Shown: piece by piece, positions 58,268-58,368 of the stretch | Layout of the letters: each line of letters starts with the position of its first letter | How positions within the stretch are numbered: the first letter of the stretch is position 1 | Origin: Puniceicoccaceae bacterium | Lineage (GTDB): Bacteria > Verrucomicrobiota > Verrucomicrobiia > Opitutales > Coraliomargaritaceae | Length of the DNA: 58,368 nucleotides | Assembly: GCA_902603705.1 (NCBI GenBank) | Contig: CACKVQ010000006.1 | Span: 1 to 58,368, forward strand | Direction of reading: 5' to 3' | The notes under the pieces: model-generated | What the model was told of the DNA's origin: nothing | Databases searched by the model: none | The model's input: the letters and a program-made list of their open reading frames with translations, nothing else | Made by a program: the position numbers and the translations under genes

Positions 58268-58368
58268 GTTTAATTAGCGGAATAAAAGAGTTCTTTAAGG
58301 CTACTTTAATTATAAAATTATTTTCCTTCTTATCTCAGATATTTCTAGGTATTTATCTGTCAAAAGAG
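58264..58368 (+). CDS. Start of a Wzx-like polysaccharide flippase (partial)
   Basis: Only the first 35 residues lie inside the window: MSLISGIKEFFKATLIIKLF and then SFLSQIFLGIYLSKE. A short amphipathic start followed by a hydrophobic helix is the typical opening of Wzx/MATE-like lipid-linked oligosaccharide flippases. It is translationally coupled to the acyltransferase by a 4-base ATGA overlap. The frame is open to the right edge. The name rests on the N-terminus and context only. Confidence 0.6.
   Translation, partial: MSLISGIKEFFKATLIIKLFSFLSQIFLGIYLSKE

Overview
The window is a stretch of bacterial chromosome, mostly housekeeping genes, that runs into a surface-polysaccharide cluster at its right edge. 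Gene content points to the Verrucomicrobiota, probably class Opitutae and Puniceicoccales-like. Supporting signs are the Bacteroidetes/Verrucomicrobia-type ParE, an OleC/OleD pair, a GbsR/MarR-type regulator inside an exopolysaccharide locus, a DUF4250 micro-protein, and the near absence of Shine-Dalgarno sequences before start codons. This placement is inferred from protein style, not from an rRNA gene; no rRNA is present. Two tRNA genes (Arg-CCG, His-GTG) are present and both encode their CCA ends.

Layout. 1-10 kb: pyruvate carboxylase tail, transketolase, a HisI with an unusual metal motif, tRNA-Arg, riboflavin synthase, an arsenic pair (arsC plus an AqpS-like channel), an ExbB-ExbD-TonB energy module, a MarR regulator, an RNA methyltransferase-like protein, thymidine kinase and a Ppx/GppA phosphatase. 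10-20 kb: oleC-oleD, a PhnP-like metallohydrolase, proB, pyrH-frr, lysC-thrC and parE. 20-30 kb: hflK-hflC, a DUF805 protein, the tig-clpP-clpX proteolysis operon with its intrinsic terminator, a phasin-like protein, a primary-type sigma factor and trpE. 30-42 kb: purE-purK, tRNA-His, a small TPR protein, priA, rplU-rpmA, htpG, a DUF4250 protein, a PpiD/SurA-like membrane chaperone, a sodium/alanine symporter and an LptF/LptG permease. 42-51 kb: a TPR exported protein, rpsO and pnp with structured spacers, a small cysteine-rich protein, a GspE/PilB ATPase and mutY. 50.9-51.75 kb: a decayed fatty-acid desaturase. 51.9-58.4 kb: a polysaccharide cluster (WecA-like transferase, O-antigen ligase/polymerase, GbsR-like regulator, nucleotide-sugar epimerase, glycosyltransferase, acyltransferase, flippase start).

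How genes work together. ArsC would reduce arsenate to arsenite, and the translationally coupled aquaglyceroporin would let arsenite leave down its gradient. OleC and OleD are two of the steps that turn condensed fatty acyl chains into long-chain olefins; the other ole genes are not here. Trigger factor, ClpP and ClpX handle folding and proteolysis, and HflKC may modulate membrane proteolysis. The right-hand cluster starts sugar transfer onto undecaprenyl phosphate, adds sugars, and polymerises or ligates the product. Two perfect inverted repeats, one over the putative wecA promoter and one before the GbsR-like gene, are candidate operators.

I found no CRISPR array, intact transposon, prophage or recognisable riboswitch. 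The most notable items are the ArsC/AqpS-like pair, the altered HisI metal site, the split ole pathway, the desaturase pseudogene, the long inverted repeat between rpsO and pnp, the WecA protein with an extra soluble C-terminal domain, and the candidate operators of the polysaccharide locus.
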